In this document: piece by piece, positions 17,298-26,388 of the stretch
How the letters are laid out: every line of letters begins with the position of its first letter
How positions within the stretch are numbered: position 1 is the first letter of the stretch
Source: Chitinophagales bacterium
GTDB taxonomy: Bacteria > Bacteroidota > Bacteroidia > Chitinophagales > BACL12
Length of the DNA: 64,000 nt
Direction: 5' to 3'
NCBI GenBank assembly: GCA_020636645.1
Contig: JACJXO010000002.1
Location: 372,001 to 436,000 of the forward strand
Notes under the pieces: model-generated
Told to the model about the DNA's origin: nothing
The model's database searches: none
What the model saw: the letters and a program-made list of their open reading frames with translations, nothing else
Program-made: the position numbers and the translations under genes

Positions 17298-17783
17298 TCA
17301 GAAAGACAGGATCTTGTCTGCCAGTTCGCGAAAAGCCCCTTCGCCGCCTTTTCGAGTCGTTTGAAAGATTCCCGGAATATTTTTGACGGCGTCCACCGCA
17401 TCTGCGGGACAGGTGGGGAAGCCTACTTTTTCCAGCAAGGCGATACAGTTCACATCGTCACCTATATAGGCCACTTCATCCAACGAAATACCTTCCTGTC
17501 TGGCGATGGCCAGAGCAGTATGCAATTTTTCTTCAAAGCCTACGCCCATGTACAAGTGATCGGGTTGAATTCTTTGAGCCCTCAGTCTGACCAGTTCCAG
17601 ATTTTCAGAGGTGATGATGCCGGTTTTGATACCAGCTTTTTTCAATAACAGGAAACCCATGCCATCATGTACATGGAATTTTTTGAACTGATCGCCGGAT
17701 TCAGTGAAGTATAGTCCGCCATCGGTGAGCACACCATCCACATCTGAGAGAACCAGTTTCACCGGTGAATAATCCAGGCTCAT
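17298..17783 (-). CDS. kdsC: 3-deoxy-D-manno-octulosonate 8-phosphate phosphatase
   Basis: A 161-residue HAD-family phosphatase that releases phosphate from Kdo-8-phosphate for lipopolysaccharide core synthesis. The nucleophile motif is LVLSDVDGVLTDGG (about 10-23). KKAGIKTGIITSENLELV contains the conserved Ser/Thr, and AYIGDDVNCIALLEKVG (about 105-121) contains the metal-binding Asp pair. The length matches KdsC. It overlaps kdsA by 4 bp, so the two consecutive Kdo steps are coupled. The HAD domain of sialate enzymes is similar, but the kdsA neighbour decides in favour of KdsC. Confidence 0.88.
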   Translation of the reverse strand: MSLDYSPVKLVLSDVDGVLTDGGLYFTESGDQFKKFHVHDGMGFLLLKKAGIKTGIITSENLELVRLRAQRIQPDHLYMGVGFEEKLHTALAIARQEGISLDEVAYIGDDVNCIALLEKVGFPTCPADAVDAVKNIPGIFQTTRKGGEGAFRELADKILSF

Positions 17784-18613
17784 TCGCTTGCTTTTCTGAT
17801 CTGCAACAATACTTCCAGGAGAGATCTCATTTGATCAAGCGGTATCATATTCGGGCCGTCGCTCAGTGCATGATCCGGATCAGGGTGGGTCTCCATGAAG
17901 AAACCGTCCACTCCGGCAGCAGCAGCGGCTCTTGCAAGATAAGGTGCAAAGCGCCTGTCGCCACCGCTTTTACCCCCGGCTCCGCCAGGCATCTGCACAC
18001 TGTGGGTCACATCGAACAATACCGGGGCAAATTGTCTCATGACAGGGAGAGAGCGCATGTCCACTACCAGGTTGTGGTAGCCAAAGGAGCTGCCTCTTTC
18101 GGTGAGCAATACGTTCATGTTACCAGTGGAGCGTACCTTATCAGCCGCATAAGCCATGTCTTCCGGTGCCATGAACTGTCCTTTCTTGATATTGATCGCT
18201 CTTCCTGTAAGACCTGCTGCCAGCAGAAGATCAGTTTGCCTGCACAGAAAAGCAGGTATTTGCAGTATGTCTGCCACGGTGGCAACTTCAGCGGCTTGTT
18301 CGGGCAAATGGATATCCGTCACAACAGGCACGCCGGTTTTTCTGACTGCCTCGAGTACCTGTAGTCCGGCATCCATTCCATCACCCCTGAAAGAAGAGGC
18401 TGCAGTTCTGTTAGCCTTATCAAAAGAAGCTTTGAACACATAGTCAATACCCAGATCACGACAGATCTCCTGCATGACACCAGCCACATCCAGGCAAAGC
18501 TGTTGGCTTTCAATGACACAGGGGCCGGAAAGCAACAGATACCGTGCAGCGGGCAGGCTGATGCCATCACTCACCTGTACAGTTCCCGAATATGTTTCCA
18601 GTTGTTTCTCCAT
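17780..18613 (-). CDS. kdsA: 3-deoxy-8-phosphooctulonate synthase
   Basis: A 277-residue cytosolic aldolase condensing phosphoenolpyruvate with arabinose-5-phosphate to Kdo-8-phosphate. Visible are LLSGPCVIESQQL (about 26-38), VFKASFDKANRTAASSFRG (about 60-78), TDIHLPEQA, INIKKGQFMAPEDM, LLTERGSSFGYHNLVVDMRS and FDVTHSVQMPGG, all KdsA signatures. I use the ATG at 18611-18613, which overlaps the RidA stop as TGATG; a longer frame opening at 18634 would overlap RidA by 22 bp. It is coupled to kdsC downstream. The Cys in SGPCV leaves a metal-dependent subtype possible, but I did not resolve this. Confidence 0.93.
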   Translation of the reverse strand: MEKQLETYSGTVQVSDGISLPAARYLLLSGPCVIESQQLCLDVAGVMQEICRDLGIDYVFKASFDKANRTAASSFRGDGMDAGLQVLEAVRKTGVPVVTDIHLPEQAAEVATVADILQIPAFLCRQTDLLLAAGLTGRAINIKKGQFMAPEDMAYAADKVRSTGNMNVLLTERGSSFGYHNLVVDMRSLPVMRQFAPVLFDVTHSVQMPGGAGGKSGGDRRFAPYLARAAAAAGVDGFFMETHPDPDHALSDGPNMIPLDQMRSLLEVLLQIRKASE

Positions 18614-19032
18614 CAGTCCAGCATGGCTATGCATTTCAGTTCAATAGCGATAGGAGTAGGCAAAGCCGTAATGGAAACGGTGGTTCTGCAGGGTGCATTT
18701 TCCGGAAAGTATTCGGCCCATATGCGATTATAGGTCTGAAAATCACGTTGCATATGAACCAGGAAAACGGTCACGTCTATCAGCTTATCCCAGCTGCTGC
18801 CACTGGCTTCCAGCACTTCTTTGACATTCTTGAAAACACTGTGCACCTGAGCTTCAAAGTCGAAATGCACAAAATTTCCTCTGGCATCCAGCTCCAGTCC
18901 GGGAATGCGGTCTGAGCCTGCTTCCCGCGGACCAATACCACTCAGAAAGAGCAGGTTACCGGCTTTCCTGGCATGGGGATAGAGCCCAACCGGAGCCGGC
19001 GCATTTCCGGTATTGATGATGTCCTGACTCAT
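18613..19032 (-). CDS. RidA family protein (possible 2-aminomuconate deaminase)
   Basis: A 139-residue protein of the YjgF/YER057c/UK114 family, usually a trimeric enamine/imine deaminase. GNLLFLSGIGPREAG (about 25-39) and APCRTTVSITALPTPIAIEL (about 113-132) with the substrate-binding Arg near 116 are the family blocks. The N-terminus MSQDIINTGNAPAPVGLYPH matches, from memory, the subgroup named 2-aminomuconate deaminase in Bacteroidota. An aldehyde dehydrogenase of the matching pathway type lies at 21040-22482. It shares one base with kdsA (TGATG), so it is co-translated with Kdo synthesis although the functions seem unrelated. Confidence 0.8.
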   Translation of the reverse strand: MSQDIINTGNAPAPVGLYPHARKAGNLLFLSGIGPREAGSDRIPGLELDARGNFVHFDFEAQVHSVFKNVKEVLEASGSSWDKLIDVTVFLVHMQRDFQTYNRIWAEYFPENAPCRTTVSITALPTPIAIELKCIAMLD

Positions 19033-19062
19033 GGTATAAAGGTAAGCAGTTTAAGAAAAGCA

Positions 19063-19935
19063 TCAGTTGCCGCGTTCCATTTCGATGGTCCTGATCGGGA
19101 ATGGAATGGTGATGTTATGATCACGGTATGCATTCCTGATGGCCTTGATGGCATCACTTTTCGCCTTGTAGAAGTCAGCCTGCCTGACCTTTTTTATCCA
19201 GAAACGAACGATCAGGTTAATGCTGCTGTCGCCAAAATCAGTGAAGTACAGTTCCAGTGGCCTTCGCTCATTGAAATCTACGCTGTTGCGAATAGCCTCC
19301 AGGGTGATCTTCTCCACTACTTCCAGTTTTTCGCGATAGTGCACCCCCACCTTCACTTCCACTCTTCTTTCACCTGTAAGGGAAAAATTCTGAAGGGGGT
19401 TGTTCAGCACATTCCTGTTCGGGATCTTCACCTGCGTACCGCTGTTCTGCAGGATGGTGGTATTGCGCAGGTTGATCTCCAGTATGGTTCCTTCAAACCC
19501 GTTTGACTCTACATAGTCTCCCACTTTATAGGCCTTGCGTGTGGTCATAACAATGCCCGCTACCGTATTGGTAAGGGTATCCTGCAAAGCCAGACCAAGT
19601 GCCAGACCGAGAATTCCGGCTCCTGCCAGCAAAGAGCTGACCGTCTTATCCAGGCCAACTATATCCAGGGCAAGAAAGATCCCAATGAATACAAAAATGA
19701 TAGAGATGAAACTGGCTGTGATGGTGGTGACCGCCGGATTGCTGAGCCTCTTCAGCAGCAGTTTATAAAAGATCTTGCGGATGAACCTGGAGAGAAGAAT
19801 GAACAGTATAATGACACAAAGAGCGATAAGAATGTTGGGTAATAACGTAGTGAAAGTATCCCATTGGTTACCCATCAATTCTGCCGATTGCTCAACTTCC
19901 TTTCCGATATTTTCTGTCTGTGCCTGAAGTGGCAT
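19063..19935 (-). CDS. small-conductance mechanosensitive channel (MscS family)
   Basis: A 290-residue inner-membrane protein with three N-terminal transmembrane helices. The pore helix is SSLLAGAGILGLALGLALQD (about 96-115), rich in Gly and Ala as in MscS. It is followed by the beta domain with YKVGDYVESNGFEGTILEIN (about 136-155) and IPNRNVLNNPLQNFS. It should open on membrane tension and release solutes on hypo-osmotic shock. The ATG at 19933-19935 is used; a TTG two codons earlier is open too. A TATATTTG (-7-like) ends 3 bp before the ATG, so either the message is leaderless or the real start is further inside. Confidence 0.85.
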   Translation of the reverse strand: MPLQAQTENIGKEVEQSAELMGNQWDTFTTLLPNILIALCVIILFILLSRFIRKIFYKLLLKRLSNPAVTTITASFISIIFVFIGIFLALDIVGLDKTVSSLLAGAGILGLALGLALQDTLTNTVAGIVMTTRKAYKVGDYVESNGFEGTILEINLRNTTILQNSGTQVKIPNRNVLNNPLQNFSLTGERRVEVKVGVHYREKLEVVEKITLEAIRNSVDFNERRPLELYFTDFGDSSINLIVRFWIKKVRQADFYKAKSDAIKAIRNAYRDHNITIPFPIRTIEMERGN

Positions 19936-20003
19936 GGTCAAATATACTGCCTGAGCGGTGTAAAGGCCGCAACCTGATTCTATAAATCAGCTGTAGATCC
20001 GAA

Positions 20004-21029
20004 TCAGCGAACACGCAGGCGCTGGCCCGGTCTAATGACCTTGGTTGAAGAGATGCCGTTCAGCTTACATATGCGGCTAACTGAAGTGCCGTATTGTCTG
20101 GCGATCTTGCTCAGGGTATCACCAGAACGCACTGTATGATACTTGGCTGTACTGACGTCGTTCTGCAGGTTGAAAGAACTTTTCTGTACGGTCAGAATGG
20201 TACTCTTGAGCTCACCGGTCTTAAAGTCGATCAGATTAGACGGATCCATATACGCACCGAGATAGCGTACTTCGAAATGCAGGTGGGGGCCTGTAGAGCG
20301 CCCGGTGCTGCCTCCCAGGCCGATCAAATCGCCGGAGGTGATCTCCTGTCCCGGTTCAACTTTGATCTTTGACAAGTGAGCGTAATAGGTCTGTAATCCA
20401 TTGGGATGTTCCAGAACGATCAGGTTACCATAACCTTTGGTGTATTCGGCCCGTTTCACGGTTCCGTCGAAGGCAGCATAGACATGATCGCCGATCTCGA
20501 GGTCAAGGTCAATACCTGAGTGTACCCGTCCGCGACGCCAGCCGAAGTTGGAATTGATGCGCAGCTGATCGAGCGGAAAGGTATAGCAGGAAACATCATC
20601 CATAAGTACATCCACCATCACTTTGCCTTCCAGTTTGGACGGATTGAACTGTTCTCCAACCATGGCAGTAGAGAGTGCCACTTCACTGGCTTCTTCATCT
20701 TCATAGCTGATCTCTTCTCCGCCACCAATATCGCTGATACCGGCAATTTCGTCCAGGTCATACACCATTTCTCGGGCTGCTATCTGCTCTGCCGGAGGGG
20801 TAATGAAGGCATCCTTACGTTGAATAGGCTCTACGATGGAAACTGTTTTACCTGCTTCTGCAATATCGGCTTCATAGAAATCTTCTATAAAAACAGGCTC
20901 TTCCTGAACCAGCTGTTCATCAGCACCCGGAGTACTTCGCATGGCCTGTTCCATCAGCCCGCATGAACTGAACAAAAGGGATGCAACGGCAATGGTGTTG
21001 ATGGGGAGGAGGATCTTCAATCTCTGCAC
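20004..21029 (-). CDS. M23 peptidase lipoprotein with C-terminal LysM domain
   Basis: A 341-residue envelope protein. The lipoprotein signal MQRLKILLPI...LLFSSC places the lipidated Cys at residue 23. An acidic linker follows. The LytM/M23 domain (about 150-265) contains NSNFGWRRGRVHSGIDLD, YYAHLSKI and STGPHLHFEVRY, with the zinc ligands H-x3-D and HxH intact. LysM (about 297-341) carries HTVRSGDTLSKIARQYGTSV. It is predicted to cut peptidoglycan cross-links, or to activate amidases as NlpD does; the intact zinc ligands favour real activity. It lies 10 bp after the aldehyde dehydrogenase gene. Confidence 0.88.
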   Translation of the reverse strand: MQRLKILLPINTIAVASLLFSSCGLMEQAMRSTPGADEQLVQEEPVFIEDFYEADIAEAGKTVSIVEPIQRKDAFITPPAEQIAAREMVYDLDEIAGISDIGGGEEISYEDEEASEVALSTAMVGEQFNPSKLEGKVMVDVLMDDVSCYTFPLDQLRINSNFGWRRGRVHSGIDLDLEIGDHVYAAFDGTVKRAEYTKGYGNLIVLEHPNGLQTYYAHLSKIKVEPGQEITSGDLIGLGGSTGRSTGPHLHFEVRYLGAYMDPSNLIDFKTGELKSTILTVQKSSFNLQNDVSTAKYHTVRSGDTLSKIARQYGTSVSRICKLNGISSTKVIRPGQRLRVR

Positions 21030-21039
21030 GTGTTCCTGT

Positions 21040-22482
21040 TTAATATTGAATCGTTACGTTCTTCGGTTCGGTGAAGAAGCGAAGTGCTTCCCACCCCCCT
21101 TCTCTGCCCACGCCGGAATTTTTCATTCCACCGAACGGCGTTCTAAGATCTCTTTCCATCCAGCAATTGACCCAGACCAATCCGCTTTGCATGGTCTCGG
21201 ACAACCGATGTGCCCTGGAAAGATGCCGGGTCCAGATAACTGACGCCAGCCCGTAAGAAGAATCATTGGCCATTGCCAGCACTTCTTCTTCAGAATGGAA
21301 AGGTTGAATGGTCACTACCGGACCGAAAATCTCTTCCTGATTGGTTCGACAATCGTTCGGAAGCCCTTCCACAACCACCGGCTGAACAAAATACCCCTCG
21401 GCACAACGGCCTTCCGGTGTAACCCGTTCGCCACCACAAAGCACACGTCCTCCTTCCTCAGCGGCTATGCGAAGATACTCAAAAATCTTCCCGAGATGCG
21501 CCTCACTGACCACAGCGCCAATATTTGTATCCACGCTCCTGGGATCTCCCACACGCATTTGTCTTATTTTTTCGACAAAATCTTCCCTGAACTTTTCATA
21601 GATCGTATCCTGAATATACAGTCTGGAGCCGCATAAACAGATCTGACCCTGGTTGCTGAATGCTGCCCTAACAGTTTCCTGCAGCATGAGATCATAGTCA
21701 CAATCATCAAAGATCAGAACAGGATTCTTGCCTCCCAGTTCCAGACTGAGTTTCTTCAGCTGAGGCGCAGCAACAGAAGCGATCTCTCTTCCTGCACGTG
21801 TGCTACCGGTAAATGAAATAGCCTTGACATCAGGATGGGCTACCATGGCTGCTCCGCAATCGGGTCCGGTACCATGCAGGATATTCAGCACACCCGGCGG
21901 AAGACCGGCTTCCATGCAGATGCCTGCCAGCAAATAGGCAGACATGGGTGTAACCTCCGATGGTTTTGCGATCACACAATTGCCTGCTGCCAGTGCCGGT
22001 GCGATCTTCCAGGTGAAGAGATACAGGGGCAGATTCCAGGGAGAGATACAGGTAACAATTCCCAGAGGCTGTCTCAGGGTATAGTGCACATTCTTTCCCG
22101 GGTTGGCATGTGATTCTGAGGCAAACTGTTGTATGGCGGTTGCAAAAAACTCAAAATTCTGAGCTGCCCTTGGAATATCTACTTCGGTTGCCAGACTGAC
22201 GGGTTTACCGTTGTCTGTAGATTCAGCCAATGCCAGTTCATCCAGCTTTTCCATGATCAGGTCTGCTATGCGCAGCAGGATCCTGGAACGCTCTCGTATG
22301 CCGGTTTTACTCCAGGCAGGAAATGCCATACCGGCTGCTCTGATGGCAGATTCCACATCTTCCTTGCCGGATAATGGGATCTCTCCGTAAACCTTTCCGG
22401 TTGCCGGTTCAAAATTGTCCATGTATTGCCCCGATACGGGAGGCACATACTGACCATTAATATAATTCTGGATGCGGATCAA
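21040..22482 (-). CDS. aldehyde dehydrogenase (2-aminomuconate/2-hydroxymuconate semialdehyde type)
   Basis: An about 480-residue NAD(P)-dependent aldehyde dehydrogenase. ISPWNLPLYLFTWKIAPALA carries the cofactor Asn, FTGSTRAGREI the Gly motif, LSLELGGKNPVLIFDD the general-base Glu, and FSNQGQICLCGSRLYIQD the nucleophilic Cys. GREGGWEALRFFTEPKNV is a C-terminal block I associate with the muconate semialdehyde branch. No ATG is available in frame near the N-terminus. I chose the TTG at 22480-22482, preceded by AGGAAG, giving LIRIQNYINGQYV; a TTG at 22513-22515 is an alternative. Together with RidA at 18613-19032 it hints at kynurenine-type tryptophan catabolism, but the other pathway genes are not in the window. 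Confidence 0.8.
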   Translation of the reverse strand: MIRIQNYINGQYVPPVSGQYMDNFEPATGKVYGEIPLSGKEDVESAIRAAGMAFPAWSKTGIRERSRILLRIADLIMEKLDELALAESTDNGKPVSLATEVDIPRAAQNFEFFATAIQQFASESHANPGKNVHYTLRQPLGIVTCISPWNLPLYLFTWKIAPALAAGNCVIAKPSEVTPMSAYLLAGICMEAGLPPGVLNILHGTGPDCGAAMVAHPDVKAISFTGSTRAGREIASVAAPQLKKLSLELGGKNPVLIFDDCDYDLMLQETVRAAFSNQGQICLCGSRLYIQDTIYEKFREDFVEKIRQMRVGDPRSVDTNIGAVVSEAHLGKIFEYLRIAAEEGGRVLCGGERVTPEGRCAEGYFVQPVVVEGLPNDCRTNQEEIFGPVVTIQPFHSEEEVLAMANDSSYGLASVIWTRHLSRAHRLSETMQSGLVWVNCWMERDLRTPFGGMKNSGVGREGGWEALRFFTEPKNVTIQY

Positions 22483-22515
22483 ACTTCCTGAAAATGAGGC
22501 TACAAAAGTAACCAA

Positions 22516-25500
22516 TCATCGGATAAGGGTCACGTTACCATATACTGTCTTCGTCACCCCGAAACTGAGATAAACCTCAATGGCATAGGCATACACTCCG
22601 GCATTAAGGGGCTGCCCGTTGAGTGAGGTGCCGTTCCATCCGCCATCGGTATGATCAGGTGCTATGTTTCCACGCTGCCAGACGATCTCTCCCCAGCGAT
22701 CATACACGGTAAATGATATGATTCCGGCCACGTCAGACCCGTAAGGCATCAGGTAGTCATTGATGTGATCGCCGTTAGGAGTAAATGTATTCGGAACAAA
22801 GACCGTAACGTCATCAAAAGGAATGACCGTAACATTGACCATATCAAATGCCACACAACCGTTTTCATCATAGGAGGTAAGGAGGTAATTCATGGTTCCC
22901 AGAGGTGGGGTTGCAGAAGTGCTCTGGCATCCGCTGCATCCCAGCCAGTCAGCAGGGTCCCAGGTAAAGATCACTCCATCGCTGGCTTCCAGCACCGCAT
23001 ACTGCCCTTCAATTATGGTTTGATCAGGTCCTGCGCTAACCGTGTGAAGGATAACCTGAATGTATTCTGTCAACTCAGATGTACAGCCAAATTCATTGGT
23101 GTAGGTGTAGGTAACGGGATACAGACCTTCAGCCGGAACTGCCCCCGGCAGAAAGATGTTTCCAGTAACACCAGTTCCGGAAAAAAAGCCACCGGCAGGT
23201 GTGCCACTCAGCAGGATCGGATCATCTTCATAACAGGTCAGATCTGGCAAATCAATTGTCAGTGATGGCATGGGATGGATGGTCAGAAAGAAAGTATCCT
23301 GTTCTGTACAACCCGGCGAATTGTACAGTATCTGATAAGGACCGCCTGCCACTGAAGCACCCAGATCGATCTCTCCGGTACTGATATCAATGCTGACAGA
23401 TCCGGGGGCAGAAAAAGTGCCTCCGGGATTCAGAATAAAGGGCATAACCGACCCCTCATTGCAATACTCAACAGTATCATATTCAAAAAATGCATCTGTA
23501 AAGTCAGTTACAGTAAGTGTTTGAGACATACTGGAACTGCAGAATCCAGCAGGAGTAGTGTAAGTGATGGTGTATGTTCCGGGTGTGCTGGAACTCAGGT
23601 CAACCGTACCCGAGGCAGGATCGATACTCAGCCCTGCCGGAGCAGACACAAAGTTACCACCCGGTGTAACTACAACAGGTACTGCTGAACCAGCAGCGCA
23701 GAAGGATGGTGCTGTATAGTAGAAAGTAGAGTCGTCATTGGGATCAATAGTAATACTGACCGTACCGGAATTAGAGCAGGGGCCTGAGTCTGTAGTATAA
23801 GTGATGGCATAGGTGATGCCTACTGTACCGGTTGTAAGGTCCACATCTCCGCTTACCGGATCCACATCAAGTCCTGATGGAGTGACTGTAAAGCTACCTC
23901 CTGGTGTGGTAATAAAGGTGGGGCTGACCGTACCACCGGCACAATAGGACGAAGCTGAATATCCAAAGCTGGCAACATCCAGGTAATTGATGGTAACTGT
24001 TTCCGTACTGAAATTACTGCATGACCCTGCCGGTGTGGTGTATGTAATGGTATATGTAGTTCCCGGAATACCGGTACTCAGGTTGATCTCGCCGGTGGTG
24101 GCATCGATGGTAAGAGAGCCGGGTGAGGCAGTAAATGTACCTCCGCCCGTTACTACGGTTGGCAGGGCAAAACCGGATGGACAATAGCTGGCAGAGTCAT
24201 AGGCAAAGGTGGGGTCATCCAAAGGGTCTATTAAGACCGTGGTGGTAGCCACAGAAGGGCAAAAACCGGCTGTTGTATAAGTGACTGTGTAGGTTGTTCC
24301 AACTGTTCCTGTGGAAAGTGTCAGTACTCCGGTGGTGGGGTTTATGGACATACCGGCAGGAGCAATAGTATAGGTTCCACCTGGAGTGGCAACTGTAGGA
24401 GATGCTGTACCTGTTGGACAGAATGACGGCGATGCATAACTGACAGTGGCATCATCGTAAGGAACTATAGTAAAACTGAAACCGGATGATGAAGAACAAA
24501 TACCTGGTGGGGTGGTGTATTCTACTGTGTAGGTAGTTCCTGGTTCACCGCCTGACAGGTTGATCTGCCCGGTAGCAGCGTTGACAGGCATATCCGGAGG
24601 ATCTATTACAAAAGTTCCTCCCGGAGTTGCAATGTAAGTTGGGGTGATCACATCGTCCGGACAAAACTCTGTGTCAGCATAAGTAAAAGTGGGGTCATCC
24701 AATTCAATAGCTACAGTAACATCTGCCGTATAGACAGTCCCATCACAGGATTCTACTTCGGCGGTGTAGGTGGTGGTAACCCCGGGGGTCACAACAATAC
24801 TGTCGCCATAGCCAATGATGGTTGCACCACTGTACCAGGTGATACCGGAAGGAACAAACTGAACGGTCTCATCATCTGCAGTCCAAACCGTTGAGTTTCT
24901 GCCCGGAACTGTGAAGGCCACGGTACCTGACAGGTTATGTACTCCCTGGGTAGCAGTACCTCCGGCCCATGCACAGTAATCCTTATTTGTAATATGATTT
25001 TCAATAATATTGGTGGTCTCATGCAGCACGATCTGAAATTTGCCGTAGGTGGTGGTGCAGGAATACATGGGCACATTGTCAAAACTCAGCACCAGCTTGC
25101 GGTTGGGTGCAGTACCAATGGTCTGGTACTTGATACAGCCTGCGCACAACCCGGGATGCCAGTCTGCCCAGGGTCCCATGATACAATTCTTCGGAACAGT
25201 TCCTGCAACGCTTGGAATGGGAGCAGAAGTAAAAGTAGTAGTGAGTGCTCCGGCGCCCCCGAAACTGAGCCAGCCATTGGAACCTACATAGAACTGCGTG
25301 TATTCATTTCCCAGAAAACAAAAGGTAAATCCAATGGAATAGGGTCCACCGTATGAATCGTCGCTTAACGAGATCGTGGTACCGGCATAAGCTTCCGGCG
25401 CATAGTCAGCTTCCACAAATGTATAGCTGGTAGTACCATAACTCGGGGCAGAGATGACCTCCAGCGTAACCGGTGCTGTTTCACACAAGGTGGTATCAGA

Positions 25501-25575
25501 AGATATGACCAGCTGCGCTTTTGCAGAGAAAACTCCGCAAAGCAGCAGCAGGCCGGGAAGGGTTTTCCGCAGCAT
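22516..25575 (-). CDS. large secreted repeat protein with T9SS type B sorting domain
   Basis: A 1,019-residue secreted protein. The start at 25573-25575 gives a clear signal peptide LRKTLPGLLLLCGVFSAKAQ; the frame is open to 25662 but that would overlap the next gene. Residues about 30-250 form a beta-rich domain, followed by an Ig/PKD-like module. Then come six tandem repeats of about 80 residues, each with an aromatic-Cys (FC/YC) start, PGGTF and TTYTITYTTPAG. The C-terminus PNTFTPNGDHINDYLMPYGS ... YDRWGEIVWQ ... LNAGVYAYAIEVY is the gliding-motility-associated type B signal for the type IX pathway. It is probably a surface adhesin exported through SprA (42167-49456). Confidence 0.85.
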   Translation of the reverse strand: MLRKTLPGLLLLCGVFSAKAQLVISSDTTLCETAPVTLEVISAPSYGTTSYTFVEADYAPEAYAGTTISLSDDSYGGPYSIGFTFCFLGNEYTQFYVGSNGWLSFGGAGALTTTFTSAPIPSVAGTVPKNCIMGPWADWHPGLCAGCIKYQTIGTAPNRKLVLSFDNVPMYSCTTTYGKFQIVLHETTNIIENHITNKDYCAWAGGTATQGVHNLSGTVAFTVPGRNSTVWTADDETVQFVPSGITWYSGATIIGYGDSIVVTPGVTTTYTAEVESCDGTVYTADVTVAIELDDPTFTYADTEFCPDDVITPTYIATPGGTFVIDPPDMPVNAATGQINLSGGEPGTTYTVEYTTPPGICSSSSGFSFTIVPYDDATVSYASPSFCPTGTASPTVATPGGTYTIAPAGMSINPTTGVLTLSTGTVGTTYTVTYTTAGFCPSVATTTVLIDPLDDPTFAYDSASYCPSGFALPTVVTGGGTFTASPGSLTIDATTGEINLSTGIPGTTYTITYTTPAGSCSNFSTETVTINYLDVASFGYSASSYCAGGTVSPTFITTPGGSFTVTPSGLDVDPVSGDVDLTTGTVGITYAITYTTDSGPCSNSGTVSITIDPNDDSTFYYTAPSFCAAGSAVPVVVTPGGNFVSAPAGLSIDPASGTVDLSSSTPGTYTITYTTPAGFCSSSMSQTLTVTDFTDAFFEYDTVEYCNEGSVMPFILNPGGTFSAPGSVSIDISTGEIDLGASVAGGPYQILYNSPGCTEQDTFFLTIHPMPSLTIDLPDLTCYEDDPILLSGTPAGGFFSGTGVTGNIFLPGAVPAEGLYPVTYTYTNEFGCTSELTEYIQVILHTVSAGPDQTIIEGQYAVLEASDGVIFTWDPADWLGCSGCQSTSATPPLGTMNYLLTSYDENGCVAFDMVNVTVIPFDDVTVFVPNTFTPNGDHINDYLMPYGSDVAGIISFTVYDRWGEIVWQRGNIAPDHTDGGWNGTSLNGQPLNAGVYAYAIEVYLSFGVTKTVYGNVTLIR

Positions 25576-25600
25576 GCCTGGTAGAATGTGTGGTTCGAAA

Positions 25601-26317
25601 TTACAAAGGTTTCGAGATTTCGGCAATCGTTTGCCGGAAGGGATCCCACCATGTTTCCTCACCCGGATCTGTGGTACACGTGATCAGCTCCTGAGTTCGG
25701 GGGTGGCGAAATCGTAATAAAGATGCCAGCAGTCCGATCCTGGCGGTATCATCTACCCTGACAGCACCGTATAGCGGATCGTTGATAACCGGATGACCAA
25801 TAGCAGACAATTGTGCCCGAATCTGGTGATAGCGGCCTGTTTCCGGCGTTAATCGCAACAAGGACCGATTATTATCCACTCCCAAACGTTCTGTTTTCAG
25901 CCGTGCTTCCTTGAATCCGTTTCCGGCACGATCGCTCCATTCAGCTCTGAAATGCACCGGATCTTTCCTCAAACCATGCATTAGCATGGCCGCTTCCGGA
26001 GCTTCCCCTTCCACCACAGCCAGGTACTCTTTTACTATATCACGCTGCTCAAAAGCCTGCATAAAGTGCAGAAGGGCCGCTTTTCTTAGCGAAATGATCT
26101 GCAAACCGGAAGTAGGCCTGTCAATACGATGCGGCACCCGCAACATGAAGTTACCGGGTAAAGTACCTTTGGCTCTGTAGATGGCCTCTACTTGTTCCAT
26201 CAGGTTGGGATGACCGTTCTTATCTGGCTCCACCTGCAAACCGGATGGTTTGAACATGACCAGAAACCAGGGGTCTTCCAAAAGGATCCGGCTTTCTTCC
26301 ATGCACAAGATTACCAT
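25601..26317 (-). CDS. RluA-family pseudouridine synthase
   Basis: A 238-residue RNA-modifying enzyme. VPHRIDRPTSGLQIISL (about 61-77) holds the catalytic Asp in the HRxDRxTSG motif. KEYLAVVEGE (about 95-104) and ETGRYHQIRAQLSAIGHPVI (about 158-177) are the other conserved blocks. There is no S4 domain. It is likely to modify 23S rRNA or tRNA; the target uridine cannot be told. An internal ATG at 26300-26302 (five residues shorter) is equally plausible as the start. Its stop lies 25 bp upstream of the adhesin start. Confidence 0.85.
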   Translation of the reverse strand: MVILCMEESRILLEDPWFLVMFKPSGLQVEPDKNGHPNLMEQVEAIYRAKGTLPGNFMLRVPHRIDRPTSGLQIISLRKAALLHFMQAFEQRDIVKEYLAVVEGEAPEAAMLMHGLRKDPVHFRAEWSDRAGNGFKEARLKTERLGVDNNRSLLRLTPETGRYHQIRAQLSAIGHPVINDPLYGAVRVDDTARIGLLASLLRFRHPRTQELITCTTDPGEETWWDPFRQTIAEISKPL

Positions 26318-26388
26318 TTCAAAGCGGCATACCCAGGAATATTTTATTATAATCTATTCAGTATCTTTAGAAAGAATAAATACCTGAT

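Noticed and set aside
22483..22519. ATG at 22517-22519 overlapping the adhesin stop as a start for the aldehyde dehydrogenase
   Set aside because: It is out of frame with the enzyme; using it would require a frameshift, whereas an in-frame TTG with AGGAAG upstream is available.
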